From Aricia agestis (taxonomy: Eukaryota; Arthropoda; Insecta; Lepidoptera; Lycaenidae), in assembly GCF_905147365.1 (NCBI RefSeq), contig NC_056428.1, positions 20,366,001-20,430,000 of the forward strand: a stretch of 64,000 nt of DNA, given 5' to 3'. The notes below the pieces were generated by a model that had not been told where the DNA came from, made no database searches, and saw nothing but the letters and a program-made list of their open reading frames with translations. Positions 50,777 to 61,632 of this stretch are shown piece by piece. The translations under genes were made by a program, and so were the position numbers. Positions within the stretch are counted from its first letter, which is position 1. Every line of letters begins with the position of its first letter.

Positions 50777-51356
50777 TTTAATAGCATACCTAACAGAATT
50801 TTATATCGACGACGAAGCTGCTTTTAATAAGAATTTATCTATACATTTACAATTTGTCTTACATTTAAGAATAATGCGCTGATAAAAGAACAGTGGTTTA
50901 AATATTATTGTTTAATGTTAGCTTGTACGTTATGAAGCTTGTCTTTCACACAGTTTATAACAATCGTATATTTCTAAACATTTTATTTATATTTATCTGC
51001 ATTGACTGTTTTACCCAAGCTATTAGTTCTAACGTTTTCGCTAGATGGCTCTAAATGACAAAAGTAACACTCATGAGAAATACATACTCAAACTATTTCT
51101 ACAGGATATATTATATCTGACATAATATATAACATATAGTTCACAACACCATATAAATGCGTTTGACTAAAACTACACAGGGTATGTATCTATAGTACTT
51201 ACTAAATAACGTTCAAGATTCTAAGCATTTGTGCTTACGTCTTATACTAAGAAGAAATGAATTCGGGTAGTTCAAAAATTATCATTTTTTTATATAGAGC
51301 ACTTTCACAGTTACAATATAAGGGAACACGAGATATCATTAAATTAAAAATATTAT

Positions 51357-51810
51357 GTTCTTTCTCATTCTCATCGTAAAGACACTAGTCACCATTTTTA
51401 ATTACTAGATATGTGTGATGTTTCAATCCCATAGAAAATATAGTCTAAGTCCTCTGAGTAAACAACATGACTATACTATAGTCTGTCAAGAAAGTCATGA
51501 CAGGCGGGAAAATTTTTAAATGGAATAAAAAATAAGAGACTTTATTAATAATTCGTGATAAAAATGTGCAAGGCAGGAAATATTTAAAATGTAAAATACA
51601 AAGTGTGTGAAAATACAAAGAAAAGAATACACCTTTTAAGCGTGATTACGTTTAGAACATTTTCCCGCCTGTCATGACTTTCTTGATAGACTATAGGCAT
51701 GTTGTTTACTCAGAGGACTTAGACTATATTTTCTATGGGATTGAAACATCACACATAGTAATTAAAAATTGTGACTAGTATTTATTAGTGTCTTTACAAT
51801 GAGAAAGAAC
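51357..51810. mobile_element. Foldback element, arms about 155 bp
   Basis: The left arm 51357-51513 and right arm 51657-51810 match with few changes: GTTCTTTCTCATT, TTTTTAATTACTA, GATGTTTCAATCCCATAGAA, AGTCCTCTGAGTAAACAAC and AAAGTCATGACAGGCGGGAA. The spacer is AT-rich, 143 bp. No ORF. Target duplication unclear. Confidence 0.85.
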
Positions 51811-51814
51811 TTAT

Positions 51815-52480
51815 TATAGGTCTAACTATGATAATACTAAAAAAGTGAAAAATCGGAAACAGGTTAAAAAATTGAAATGTGTGACATATATTATGGCTCC
51901 ATAATATTACGACACATTATTGCAGAGCAACATAAGGGTTTAAAAGAATCTTACTAGCTAAAAATAAATTAAAAACCGGAACAGTTATATTATTATAACA
52001 CAAACTTTATATTTTATGCTAATTACAATAAGATTAAGATAATATTCAGTTATTAACTTAATTCTTTTTGTAGTTTAAAAAGCTGCCAATATAAATTAAC
52101 TAGAGATTCGTCAACAATTAAATAAGATAAAAGTTACAATAAATAACAAAATTATCAATATAAAATAAGAACAAAAAATACTTATAAAGTAATATAGAAC
52201 AAATAGAACATAAAGCGATTATTGTAGACTACTAGTGATTAACTTCAAAGTAAATCACCAGTAGTCTACAAGTAGTAAGTATGAGAATTAAATTCTTTAA
52301 TTGGAATTTTTATCAAAAGCCTTATTCAGGGAGATACTTTTATTTTTGTAAAGTGTATTTTTTTATTAAATGAAATAAAATAGTGTTAGGTATTTTTCGT
52401 TACGGAATTTCTTAATTCGGTAAAAGTTATGCAAATTGTAATAGCTTAACTAAAGCTACCGAAAACGATGTGACTGTATT
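51815..52480. other. Unassigned AT-rich stretch with a 19-bp hairpin
   Basis: Arms 52222-52240 and 52252-52270 (TTGTAGACTACTAGTGATT and its near-complement, one mismatch) enclose a 12-nt loop. Nothing else recognised. Confidence 0.45.
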
Positions 52481-52484
52481 TATA

Positions 52485-52700
52485 TTAGAAGGGCACTAAG
52501 ACAACTTGCATTTGATAATTTTGAGAGCTAAGTTAAAAATCAAAAAGTACATAATAATATAAATACATTTTTTAATTAACGTCGCGGTCGAAATTATTAA
52601 GGACAAGTGGTCTAAGTGCCCTGTTTTTTCTGACTTAACAATACCACAGTATAGCAATATTAGTCCCTACAGTAACGAAACGCCTTTGACGTCGCACGAT
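52485..52700 (-). repeat. Family T fragment, homologous to 55470-55580
   Basis: The complement of AATACCACAGTATAGCAATA and TTAGTCCCTACAGTAACGAAACG matches TTTCACTACTGTAGGGAT..ATTGCTATACTGTGACATT at 55473-55518. GAGCTAAGTTAAAAATCAAAAAG resembles GAAGCTAAATTACAAATCAAAAAA at 55535, but there on the same strand, so the two loci are rearranged relative to each other. Confidence 0.45.
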
Positions 52701-52877
52701 GCCGCCACCGATAACAGGTACCGAGCAGATATGCCAGGGTTGCTACGAAACGGGAAATAAAATAAAAACAAAATATAGTGCTTGTAATGCAAATGTTATC
52801 ATTTAATCTGTTTAATCAGCGTCTTATATTTACATATTTATTTATTTTAAAAACTTTATGCACATATAGGTACAAAG

Positions 52878-53866
52878 CAGAGATGTTGCGAATATCCGCA
52901 TCCGCATCCGCAAATGCGGAGCATCCGCATATATTTGGACATCCGCATCTGCATCCGCATCCGCATTAAATCGAATCGTGGAGTGGACGCAAAATAAAAA
53001 GACTTATCCCCGCTTGGTGTGTAAGGAAGATCACATTATTTTTTTTAAAGGCTTTATGTACCATTCTGTCGACACCGTTTATATATATGTGCATTCATGC
53101 CTAATTTCGACTTCGTAGGCTATTCTCTGAGCGAAACCGCGGAGAAACAGACAGACGGACAGATAGACCGAAAATATAAGGGTTCCTCGTTGATTACGGA
53201 ACCCTAAAAACGGTCACAGAATCCGACGCGTTTATTGCGGTGCATTAATTATTGTCTTGTGTACATTAACCACTACATGTTTGTTTGTGCTTCTTACTTA
53301 ATTAAAAGCGACATTATTACTATTAAATAATTTAAGTATAATGCTTTATGCTCCTATTTCTAAATTCGTGTACTTACTAACAAAAAAGTGGTAGAGGTTA
53401 ATACAATAATTAATGTAATTTTCATTTACAAATTATTATCTCTTGAATACAAAAGTATTATTATAGTACAGGTTCCCTAGAACAATTTTTTTTATTACTA
53501 TCAAGGTAATTTTTTGTAAGCAGTTTCATTTAGATAAAAGGAACAACAATTTCCTCTGCGAAAGTGGTAGCTAAAAAAGATAAATATGATTTAATATTTC
53601 GTTTGATGGTCTTAAAATATGGATTGTTCTATTCAAAATGCGTTCCAAAATGAAGCTACTCACAAAAAATTAGCTTGATATTAATTAAAAAATTTGTTCT
53701 AGCTCTAACCTGTACTATTATTTTTAACACATTAATTAAAAATTAAAATAATACTTTTTCATTTTATAAACTATATTTATGTAGGATCCTAAACATCTGC
53801 ATCTAAAAATCCGCATCCGCATTCGCATCCGCGGATGTGCAAAAATCGGGATCCGCAACATCCCTG
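52878..53866. mobile_element. hAT-type element with ATCCGC arrays at both ends
   Basis: The ends CAGAGATGTTGCGAATATCC and CGGGATCCGCAACATCCCTG are inverted repeats with two differences near the tips. They are flanked by identical 8-bp GTACAAAG (52870-52877, 53867-53874). Subterminal arrays of GCATCC/ATCCGC lie at 52894-52968 and 53797-53835. The interior has no transposase. A family A-like tail (53085-53205) lies inside. Confidence 0.9.
53085..53205 (+). repeat. Family A-like tail inside the hAT element
   Basis: TTTCGACTTCGTAGGCTATTC, GAAACAGACAGACGGACAGAT and GATTACGGAACCCTAAAAA form the end of a family A relative. No head is visible upstream. Confidence 0.55.
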
Positions 53867-53965
53867 GTACAAAGGTGGACTTAATGCCGTATGGCATTAT
53901 CTACCAGTCAACCTTTGGGCGATACAAGGACAAAGTTGTATAGGTGTCAGTCGGGTTGAAAGAGG
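53867..53965 (+). repeat. Dispersed retroelement-tail fragment, family P
   Basis: ACAAAGGTGGACTTAATGCC, GGCATTATCTACCAGTCAAC and TTGGGCGATACAAGG resemble 16215-16275. The hAT element at 52878 has inserted within or beside it. Confidence 0.45.
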
Positions 53966-53989
53966 AAAAGACAGAAAAAAATAATAAAT

Positions 53990-54185
53990 GTATATTATAC
54001 TTATAAAATATATATTGTTTAATATTATACTATACTTATAATATACATATTATCACACATAAAATTATATATAAATAAAACCAATATCCATACGTTATAT
54101 ATTATAATATAATATCTATATTATAATAATATATAGTTGATCAATGATGTTGCTAAAAATATTATAAATATTAATTTATCCCATA
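53990..54185. repeat. TA-rich low-complexity DNA
   Basis: Alternating TATAATATA words for about 190 bp, no longer unit. Confidence 0.7.
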
Positions 54186-54189
54186 AATT

Positions 54190-54880
54190 ATGAAAACTAA
54201 GAGTCTGCCAATTGTTTCAAGTAAAACTCACGTACCCTGCGCTTAAAAGTATCTCTGGTTTTTGACATCCTGATTTCCGGAGGAAGAGCGTTCCAGAGGA
54301 GAATAGCCTGGATATTAAAAGAAGAGTGGACGGAACTTGACTTGTAAGAAGGGCAACTTAAAAGCTGATTTGAAATGGATCGGAGGTATCGATAAAAATT
54401 TCGTGCCTGCTGCAACGATATTGAAAGTGAGTGGCGAGATATTCGGGAGTATGGGGATGATGCAGCAGAGAATATAGCACACATAGCGCTCGCACGGAGC
54501 GGCGCTGACGTACTGGTAACCAGTGTAGCTTGGAGCGATACGAAGAAACATGGTCGTATTTTCGAAGGTTGAATATGAATCGGAGGCAATTATTAAACAA
54601 TCGGTCGAGTTTATCGAGTTTGTCGGCATTAAGATCTAAACAGCACACGTCACCATAGTTAATTATAGGAAAGATAAGGGACTGCACCAGCAAGGTCTTG
54701 ACCGGAGTGGAAAGGAAATTTTTGAGCCGGTAGATGAATCGTACATATTATGTCGTACTGCCAGATATTTACGTGAAACTTTATTTTTAGATGATTTTAG
54801 TTCTCTATTTAAAAAATTAATTAACCTATCAAGCCCCATAAGCTCACCGGTGAGCGAGACACAATAGAATAACAATAGAT
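54190..54880 (-). pseudogene. Dead LINE fragment, C-terminal part after the RT domain
   Basis: Reading the minus strand from about 54875: a frame with ..LINFLNRELKSSKNKVSRKY.. in the region after the RT core. A second frame has LLVQSLIFPIINYGDVCCLD, then NNCLRFIFNLRKYDHVSSYR and SKLHWLPVRQRRS. A third has NALPPEIRMSKTRDTFKRRV and ends LKQLADS with a stop near 54195. The INYGD and LHWLPV-R motifs followed by WNALPxxIR are typical of the 3' half of LINE RT proteins of the CR1/jockey-like groups. At least one frameshift near 54365-54380 and another near 54690 break the reading frame. 5'-truncated and inactive. Confidence 0.8.
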
Positions 54881-54889
54881 TTCCAAGGA

Positions 54890-55335
54890 TCCACGAATCA
54901 CGATCGAAGGATTAAAATAATGTAGACGCATTCGAAATTTCGAATATAGGTATAAAATATCCAATAATTAATCATACGTCAGGTGTAACAGAAGCACTTC
55001 AAAACTCTTATTACGTGGGCGGTAAGGGCGCGGTATGTTACACTTGATATGTGTACCTGAGTAGGTAGGTACTAATTAGTATGTAGCAGGGTATTTGACA
55101 GACTTTTAATTTATTATATATTGTTTCTCTCCTTGTTACACTTCTTACAACGTAAACAATAAAACAGTGATGCAAATACATGCCGCCAAGACCAACACAA
55201 TATTAGTGTAAACTGTGAGCCGATATAAATTTATGAAAATTTAAATCCTTTTTGTTTTTTGAATCAGATTTACATCCGTACACTGAACATTTATTATAAT
55301 ATCCCATTGTTTATAAGATAAGTTATCGTTTTACA
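54890..55335. other. Unassigned stretch
   Basis: No gene or recurring repeat seen. Confidence 0.4.
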
Positions 55336-55349
55336 ACACAAAATTCGTA

Positions 55350-55475
55350 GACAACGCGCCAACGTCACCCCTGTGGGTGCAGGTACATAAACTCCGCGAG
55401 TTTGTGTACGCGGGCCCGCGCCGCCCGCTTCCCCGCGGGTACCCCTCCGTTGCTCTGCGCAAGTACATTCGTTTC
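55350..55475. other. GC-rich, CpG-dense island
   Basis: ACAACGCGCCAACGTCACCC, CTCCGCGAGTTTGTGTACGC and GGGCCCGCGCCGCCCGCTTC followed by CCCGCGGGTACCCC are the most CpG-dense bases in the window. The downstream 100 bp (from TTTCACTACTGTAGGGAT) recur near 52640 as a repeat, so this may be the GC-rich end of a transposable element and not a gene promoter. Confidence 0.35.
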
Positions 55476-55584
55476 ACTACTGTAGGGATATTATGTCATA
55501 TTGCTATACTGTGACATTACATTCAACAATTTCGGAAGCTAAATTACAAATCAAAAAATGTGACATAAATCATTGCAAACTTAA

Positions 55585-56004
55585 AAGGGCGACTAACGTC
55601 AAACATCGTTCTTCTCTCTTCACACTCACGCCCGTCTTTCATATGCCAGGTGAAAAGGGAGGACGCGGATTCATCGCCAAATCAATTTTTTCTCAATAAC
55701 TCGATAAATATACAACATTTTAAAATCTGCTAGGTCGATCAATGATAGAATTTTATACAATGTGTTAAAATATTAACTTAGTTCAATGCACGGTTTGTAT
55801 GGCAATAAATGAAAAATTCGTGAAAATTAGATGCATCTTTGTGATTTTTTCTATAGAGAAAATTTTAAGATATCGTGTTTTTGCTCAGATTGAATTCTCG
55901 GAAATAGAATGTAGTATCTTATTTTAGAAAATGAAACAATTCGGGGCTTATTTTCAAGTATAAAAATGAATTATAAAATCGACACTTTAGGGTTAGTCGC
56001 CCCC
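55585..56004. mobile_element. TTAA-flanked MITE, GAGGGCGACTAAC family, copy 3
   Basis: The ends AAGGGCGACTAACGTC and GGGTTAGTCGCCCCC are flanked by TTAA (55581-55584, 56005-56008). Collinear with 23338-23765, including TTAGATGCATCTTTGTGATT. Confidence 0.85.
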
Positions 56005-56008
56005 TTAA

Positions 56009-56350
56009 GCATGGACGTAGCCACACTGGGGCAAGCGCCCCAGCTTGCCCCAGTGTGGCAAGCTGGGCCGCTTGCCCCACCCTGGGTTCGACCTACAAGG
56101 TGCTTAATTTATTAAAAAAAATCCTAGTCCTATACTAAGAACAATCATAATATCCGTGAAAGTTACACAATATAAATAGTTAGCGGCGATTCGTATTGTT
56201 TGCTTGTTTTGTTTAATTTTAATTAGTAGTTAATCTAGTTAACTTAATATTTATTTGAATACTGCTGGTTGTTTTTTTGTATATTTAAAAAATTACCGGG
56301 CGGGGGTTGACTGCTGCCCCACCCGGAGCCCAAGGCCGGCTACGCCCATG
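56009..56350. mobile_element. Probable MITE with CATGGACGTAGCC ends
   Basis: CATGGACGTAGCC on the left and GGCTACGCCCATG on the right are inverted. A 15-bp hairpin (CCACACTGGGGCAAG / CTTGCCCCAGTGTGG) lies just inside the left end. GCCCCACCCGGAGCC and GCTTGCCCCACCCTGGG words repeat near both ends. No matching 8-bp flank, so the boundaries are tentative. Confidence 0.55.
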
Positions 56351-56354
56351 GTCA

Positions 56355-57320
56355 AAACTCGAATCCAATACATTTCTGATTTCCATCTTTTATATCGAAA
56401 TGGAATAAAAATTCTTAGTTATAATTAATTATTATACTAAATACATTACTATTATAAATACTATATTATAGTGTCTATAAGTAAGTTATGACTAACCAGA
56501 CTATTTTGTATTCGAGTAGTGGGTTTGATATACTTTTGATATACTATTATAAGTTACATATAATAGTATATTTAAAGACGACTTATTGGCAGTTTTAAAT
56601 TAACTCCATAAGCTTAAGACGGAACATTAGTTGATATTTAAAAAAAAATAACTTAGATACTTCTCTTACATAAAATAACAAAACATAATATTATTTTTTT
56701 AATTCTGTAAACAGACAGCTAAAATTTATTATACAACATGTTACCATAGATATTACTAAGAACAATTTTGCCTTTTGGCAATGTTTGATTGAAAACAACA
56801 GTCGAATTGTAAATCTATTAAGACAAGAAACTTTTGGAACGAAGTTCCTTATCGCGCGTTGCGAAAGGGGGCTAGACGGAAAAAATTAAGACCAAAAGTT
56901 GTAACGACACTTTTTGCTACAGTTGTAAGCCGTGAGCGTGTTTCTCTGTCTCTCTATCTCTCCCTCTTATAGAAGCATCTTCGTTCCATCCGGGTTTCCC
57001 TTGACACCCCTCAAGTTTTTTTAACCGACTTTTTATAAGGAGGCGGTTTAAATAACCTCCAAAATGTATATGAAAACTTAGCTTAATTGAGTCCATTCCT
57101 AAAAGTTTGTGAAGTTAACTTTAAAACGCCGTTTATAGGACGGTAGGGTAAGCCACGGTTAAAGGTCGCGCACAACATTTAGACCGCTGCGCTCGGCAAA
57201 GATGGAAGCAGGATGGAAGCAGCATTTGATATTAAATAATCTTTTAAAGCAATATGGGACTCGCTTTTGGTAGATCAGTGATTTGACGTGTCGTTATTGG
57301 TAGATATTGAATTAATCCAT
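56355..57320. other. Unassigned stretch, mostly AT-rich
   Basis: Includes a repeat-like phrase TTTTTAACCGACTTTTTATA, GGAGGCGGTTT (57015-57055), which recalls the GGAAGTCGGTTAAAA phrase found at 41320, 58095 and 60435. No gene. Confidence 0.4.
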
Positions 57321-57330
57321 CAATCCATTT

Positions 57331-57439
57331 GGCAGATAGCGGACCTACGTAACTTGGTTGAGTTATGTCAAATGCTAGTCTGTCGAATGAGCTTGACACA
57401 TAGCCCGACCAAGTTACGTTGATCCGCAATCATTATCTA
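57331..57439. mobile_element. MITE with GGCAGATAGCGGACC ends
   Basis: GGCAGATAGCGGACCTACGT, AACTTGGTTGAG on the left and CGACCAAGTTACGTTGATCC on the right are inverted. TTATGTCAAATGC / GCTTGACACATAG extend the pairing. A relative of 40694-40800. Confidence 0.55.
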
Positions 57440-57539
57440 CTGTATATGCGCCAATTGCGCTGAGAAATCTTAAAGATTTGCGCGACCTATACATTACGTT
57501 CAGAGCATAATAACTCTTATCGCCTTGCTGACAAAATCT

Positions 57540-58550
57540 ATTATACTCTGAACCTTAGAATCACTATTTTACCCCACCGTTCCCTATTATAATTAATTAT
57601 AACTACATTATAATAACGTTATATTACCGTAATAGTACACGTCTTAATATAGACACTACTTAAACTAATACATATAAAGGTAGTATATATTATTGGGATC
57701 ACATTAACATAATATGTACTATATTATAGTATCTATCACCCCTTACTAATAAAAATACACAAAATCTACAAAATACTATATTGCCGTCTTAGTCTATCTT
57801 GACATTTCCAACATATAAGACAGGGATAGCAATAGTGAATGCAATATGTCCTTTTATCAGTATTGGGTTTACCTTAAATATAATAATAATATAAGTTTCA
57901 CAACATACTTAATATAATATGCGGTACAATTTTAAATAGGCATACAACGCTATATATTAATAATCTCTACTATTTTAAACAATACAAAGATCTTATAACA
58001 CTGTGATTTTATTATTGACAACACACAGGTACATTATTATGCGTTTGCAAAACTACGACTAGGGAAAAGGAATAAGAGAACCTCCCTTATCGGAAGTCGG
58101 TTAAAAAGCACAAAAAATGTAACTACAACTAAAAGAATAGAACAGAATATTTTAAATATTCATTCATTGGAATACCTAAATACTTATTTCAAACAAAAAA
58201 AATATATATACTTTGAGACTGAATCGAAACGATAAGGAAACTATATTGTTATAAGATTATTTAGCTGAATCGAGCTTTTTAAATACGAAAATCAGTCTTC
58301 AAGGGAATGGATAGTATGAGGTATGTTTTGTGCGTTAAAATAACTAAACTAAATAATTTAGCAACACAATAATAAAATATTAGAGACATAAAGAGGGAAT
58401 AAGTCTTGGAATGGATCACTGGATTTGAGATTCAATATAAACACGATATTAATACAAATTTATATCTAAAGTTGACTTTCCGATCCTCGCAGGAAGCGAC
58501 CGCGACTGACTTTAAAATAAAATGCCACTTTATGACCTAGACTAGGTAAC
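57540..58550. other. Unassigned AT-rich stretch
   Basis: TATAATA-rich low-complexity DNA without ORFs. A CGGAAGTCGGTTAAAAAGC phrase at 58091 is repeat debris. Confidence 0.45.
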
Positions 58551-58553
58551 ATT

Positions 58554-58918
58554 AGGGTTCCGACTTCCGTACCCAAAGGGTAAAAACGGGACCCTATTAC
58601 TGAGACTTCGATGTCTGTCCGTCTGTATGTCTGTCTGTCTCCAGGCTGTATCTCAAGACCCGCTATAGCTAAACTTTTGAAATTTTCACAGATTGTGTAT
58701 TTCTATTGCCGCTATGACAACAAATACTAAATGTTACAACAAAAACAACAAATAATATTTAAGGGGGGCTCCAATACAACAAACGTATTTTTTTTGGCTT
58801 TTTTTGCTCGTTATCAATGATGGCAACTGCTAGGCACTTGAAATTTTCACAGCATCCTTAATTATATTTGTACTTTAATAATTCCCTTCGTACGCGAGTC
58901 CAACTCGCACTTGGCCAA
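58554..58918 (-). repeat. Family A repeat, minus strand
   Basis: The plus strand reads AGGGTTCCGACTTCCGTACC, TTTTTACCC inverted, a TGTCTGTCCGTCTGTATGTC array, TTGCCGCTATGACAACAAAT and CTTCGTACGCGAGTCCAACTC then GCACTTGGCC. Some internal deletion. Confidence 0.85.
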
Positions 58919-58924
58919 TTTTTT

Positions 58925-59640
58925 TTGTCTACACCACTACATAGGATGCTGGTCGCTAAACCAATGTTAGTAGAAAATGAAACCTATAGCCTAGTTCATA
59001 AAGTGGCATTTTATTTGAAATTTTTGTCGGGGATCGGAGCACCTAAACATTCAAAGAAAACTCGATTTAGCAAAATATGCTAGCGCCTAGGAAAATTATC
59101 ATTGAATTATGAAGATTTCCAAAAGGAGGATAACAATCGTATTGTTATTGAAATTTGTTGAAGAAAAGGTTTATGAAATGAATTTGATGTTTTATGCAAC
59201 CTCCATGATGTTTGAACGTTTGTTTTCGTCCACGATTGACTGGCGTTATAGTTTGTGCTTACTTATAGCTGCGCTAATGTGGCCATCATGGCTCTCTATC
59301 GTCATAATATGAAGTCATTAATTGCTTATTATTAAAATTTTGCAATAGCATATAAGCATAGCATACCTATATTATTGTATCATAATTTTATAATATTTTG
59401 AACACATAGAACCTTGCTAGATTTAATTATTTAGGTACAAATAGGTAAGTGACTTTTATACATTATATCTCTATAATATTATGACCAGCTTGTTCACGTC
59501 TATCGAATTTAATTTTTAAGGTTCCGTTATAACTTTAAGTAAGTCCCGTAAAAGACTATGTACAGAACCCTTATTCTATGATAATTGTCAAAAAACATTA
59601 ACAACGTATTTTTAGTGTACTAAATATTCTTATATAATAT
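58925..59640. other. Unassigned AT-rich stretch
   Basis: Two short ORFs (58868-59083, 59109-59312) without domains; the first starts inside the family A copy. No other signal. Confidence 0.4.
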
Positions 59641-60149
59641 AATGGGAGCATTAACCATTAATCAAATTAAGCAATTGCCAAGGGCATCACGTCTGAGGGG
59701 GCACCAGAAGGACAAAAAACATCCGTCCTTAGGGCATCACGTCTCACCACTCTCACTTCACCGAAAACCTCACCAAAAAAAATTCCTAAATTTAAGTCAT
59801 GTTTTTAGGGGGTAAAAGCTTAAACACAGATTCTTGTTGACATACGGATGGGGGGTACACAGGCATTGCTTAGGGCATCGAGTAGTCTTAATCCGTCACT
59901 GAATGGGAGTGCCTCCGCTGCCGGCGCCGTTTTCCGAAGTTTGCCAAATGACAGAATAATGATCAAAAACATCAGTCTTGAGCTAAAGGACAATGAAAAT
60001 TTGATGAAAAAATCGGGTCGCCCCGCAAAAATCGAGACGTCTGGCAACGTTGTATGTTTTTGATCATTATTCTGTCATTTGACAAGCGATCACGGTTGGG
60101 TATCATAAGTCCAGCGTACTTGTTTAATGGAGGTCAGTGATTTTAATAG

Positions 60150-60445
60150 TAGGTAGTGATGATGATGATAAAATATATGATCTGTATAGTAGCATAATAC
60201 ATATAAGTACCTTTGCTTCTTTAAACAACGCTGAAACTCTTTAACATGTATAAGGAGTCCGAAGTTCTGTTCAGTACCTTCGGAAGTATGTAACCACGGG
60301 GTATACTGTGGTGAAAAATTTTTCTTTTTGGTAGCTGAAAAAAGGTAGTAAAGCTTAGGTAGATGAAAATGCATCACAAAAAAACTAAAATATCCACAGC
60401 CGAACATATAAATCATATAACCTTCACCTTTGGAAGTCGGTTAAG
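60150..60445. repeat. Family S repeat with GAT microsatellite, copy 2
   Basis: GTGATGATGATGATAAAATA, ATAGTAGCATAATACATATA, AACAACGCTGAAACTCTTTA, TACCTTCGGAAGTATGTAAC, CACGGGGTATAC and the end TTTGGAAGTCGGTTAAG are collinear with 26715-27150. Confidence 0.6.
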
Positions 60446-60587
60446 AAATCGAATCAGTATTTGAGATTATAGTTATTAATTTATTTTTAAAATTTGTTTA
60501 CGGGCACTAGAACTAGATTTCTCCGGTTCCTATTTTGAGTGCCAGCGCCGGCAGCCGTTGTTTTATATCTCGGCTGCCGGCAGTTAG

Positions 60588-61072
60588 GGGTATATTAGAT
60601 TATCATATATATTGGATCCGAGATCATTGAGTCAATGATATTGGATAATGTAATATAGACATATGATTCATTTCTTCCTTGATCATAGATTTTTGACATT
60701 TGCTGAGAGATTGGCTCCAATACGGTCATAGAAATAGGTGTTGCCAGTTATTTAATATAAAAAAGAGTTTTTAATTTCTTGTTCGTTTCAAATAATGTAA
60801 TGTAATTATTTTTCTAATTATATACTTGGATAATCTTGCTGAAATAACAAAAAACAAGCCATATTAAAAATGACGATGTCTTTTGACCAATCGAATTCTC
60901 TGAGATCTAGTAACCCTGACGTCAATACCTGTCAGCGTTAGCGCTCTCCATTGGCTATTGAAACCACATATTATGACGTAACATGACGTAAAATAGGATC
61001 AATGAAATATGATAATGTAATATGCACATATGATCAAATGATCATATATATTGGATCCTATATATACCCCCC
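60588..61072. mobile_element. AT-rich element with GGGGTATAT ends
   Basis: AGGGGTATATTAGATTATCA, TATATTGGATCCGAGATCAT at the left and ATCATATATATTGGATCCTA, TATATACCCCCC at the right. GATAATGTAATATAGACATATGA and GATAATGTAATATGCACATATGA occur near each end as direct copies. Imperfect ends; tentative. Confidence 0.45.
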
Positions 61073-61139
61073 TTACTACCGCCGTCCATTACTGATATTT
61101 TTGGTAGCCGGCGCCGGCAGCGGAGGCACTCCCTAATAT

Positions 61140-61625
61140 AATACTAATACACACACAAGTTTTAAATATAATAATATGCTCTATGACCTACGTTCCTCGA
61201 AAAAACCTTTTAAATATTAGTTATATCACTATTATCTATTCTGTGGTTATATTATAGTGGAGCAATATATAATAATTAATATTATTAATTTTGAATTATA
61301 TAGAGAAGTAAATTTTTATAAGTAATCAAAATATATTATAATATTATATTATTATTATTACTTTTGCACTGGGAAAATACTTTTTAATTATTTTGGCAGT
61401 CTACAGAAGACATTATCACTGTTGGCAATATATTATGAATGTAATCAATCATTTTCATACTTTTTTCATTACTTAGCATTAAGTATATATAATAAAATTA
61501 AGTTATGTGATCTTAGATGTTATGAACTCCTACAGAGATTTTGATGCAGCTTTCAGCAATAAATAAGTGATGTATATTAGAATATTAGAAAACATATATA
61601 TGGCGATAATTAGTAATTACTAAGA
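61140..61625. other. AT-rich low-complexity DNA
   Basis: ATAATATTATTA words dominate; no gene, no repeat family. Confidence 0.5.
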
Positions 61626-61632
61626 GAAAAAA

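Larger units (their letters stand above)
59900..61135. repeat. Region bounded by inverted GGAGTGCCTCCGCTGCCGGC blocks
   Basis: GGGAGTGCCTCCGCTGCCGG at 59902 and its complement CCGGCAGCGGAGGCACTCCC (ending about 61133) are perfect. AGTGCCAGCGCCGGCAGCCG at 60538 is a third related copy. Between them lie an inverted pair AATGACAGAATAATGATCAA / TTGATCATTATTCTGTCATT (about 59946 and 60058), a family S copy, and an AT-rich element. Probably one or two MITEs with nested insertions, but the borders cannot be fixed. Confidence 0.5.
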
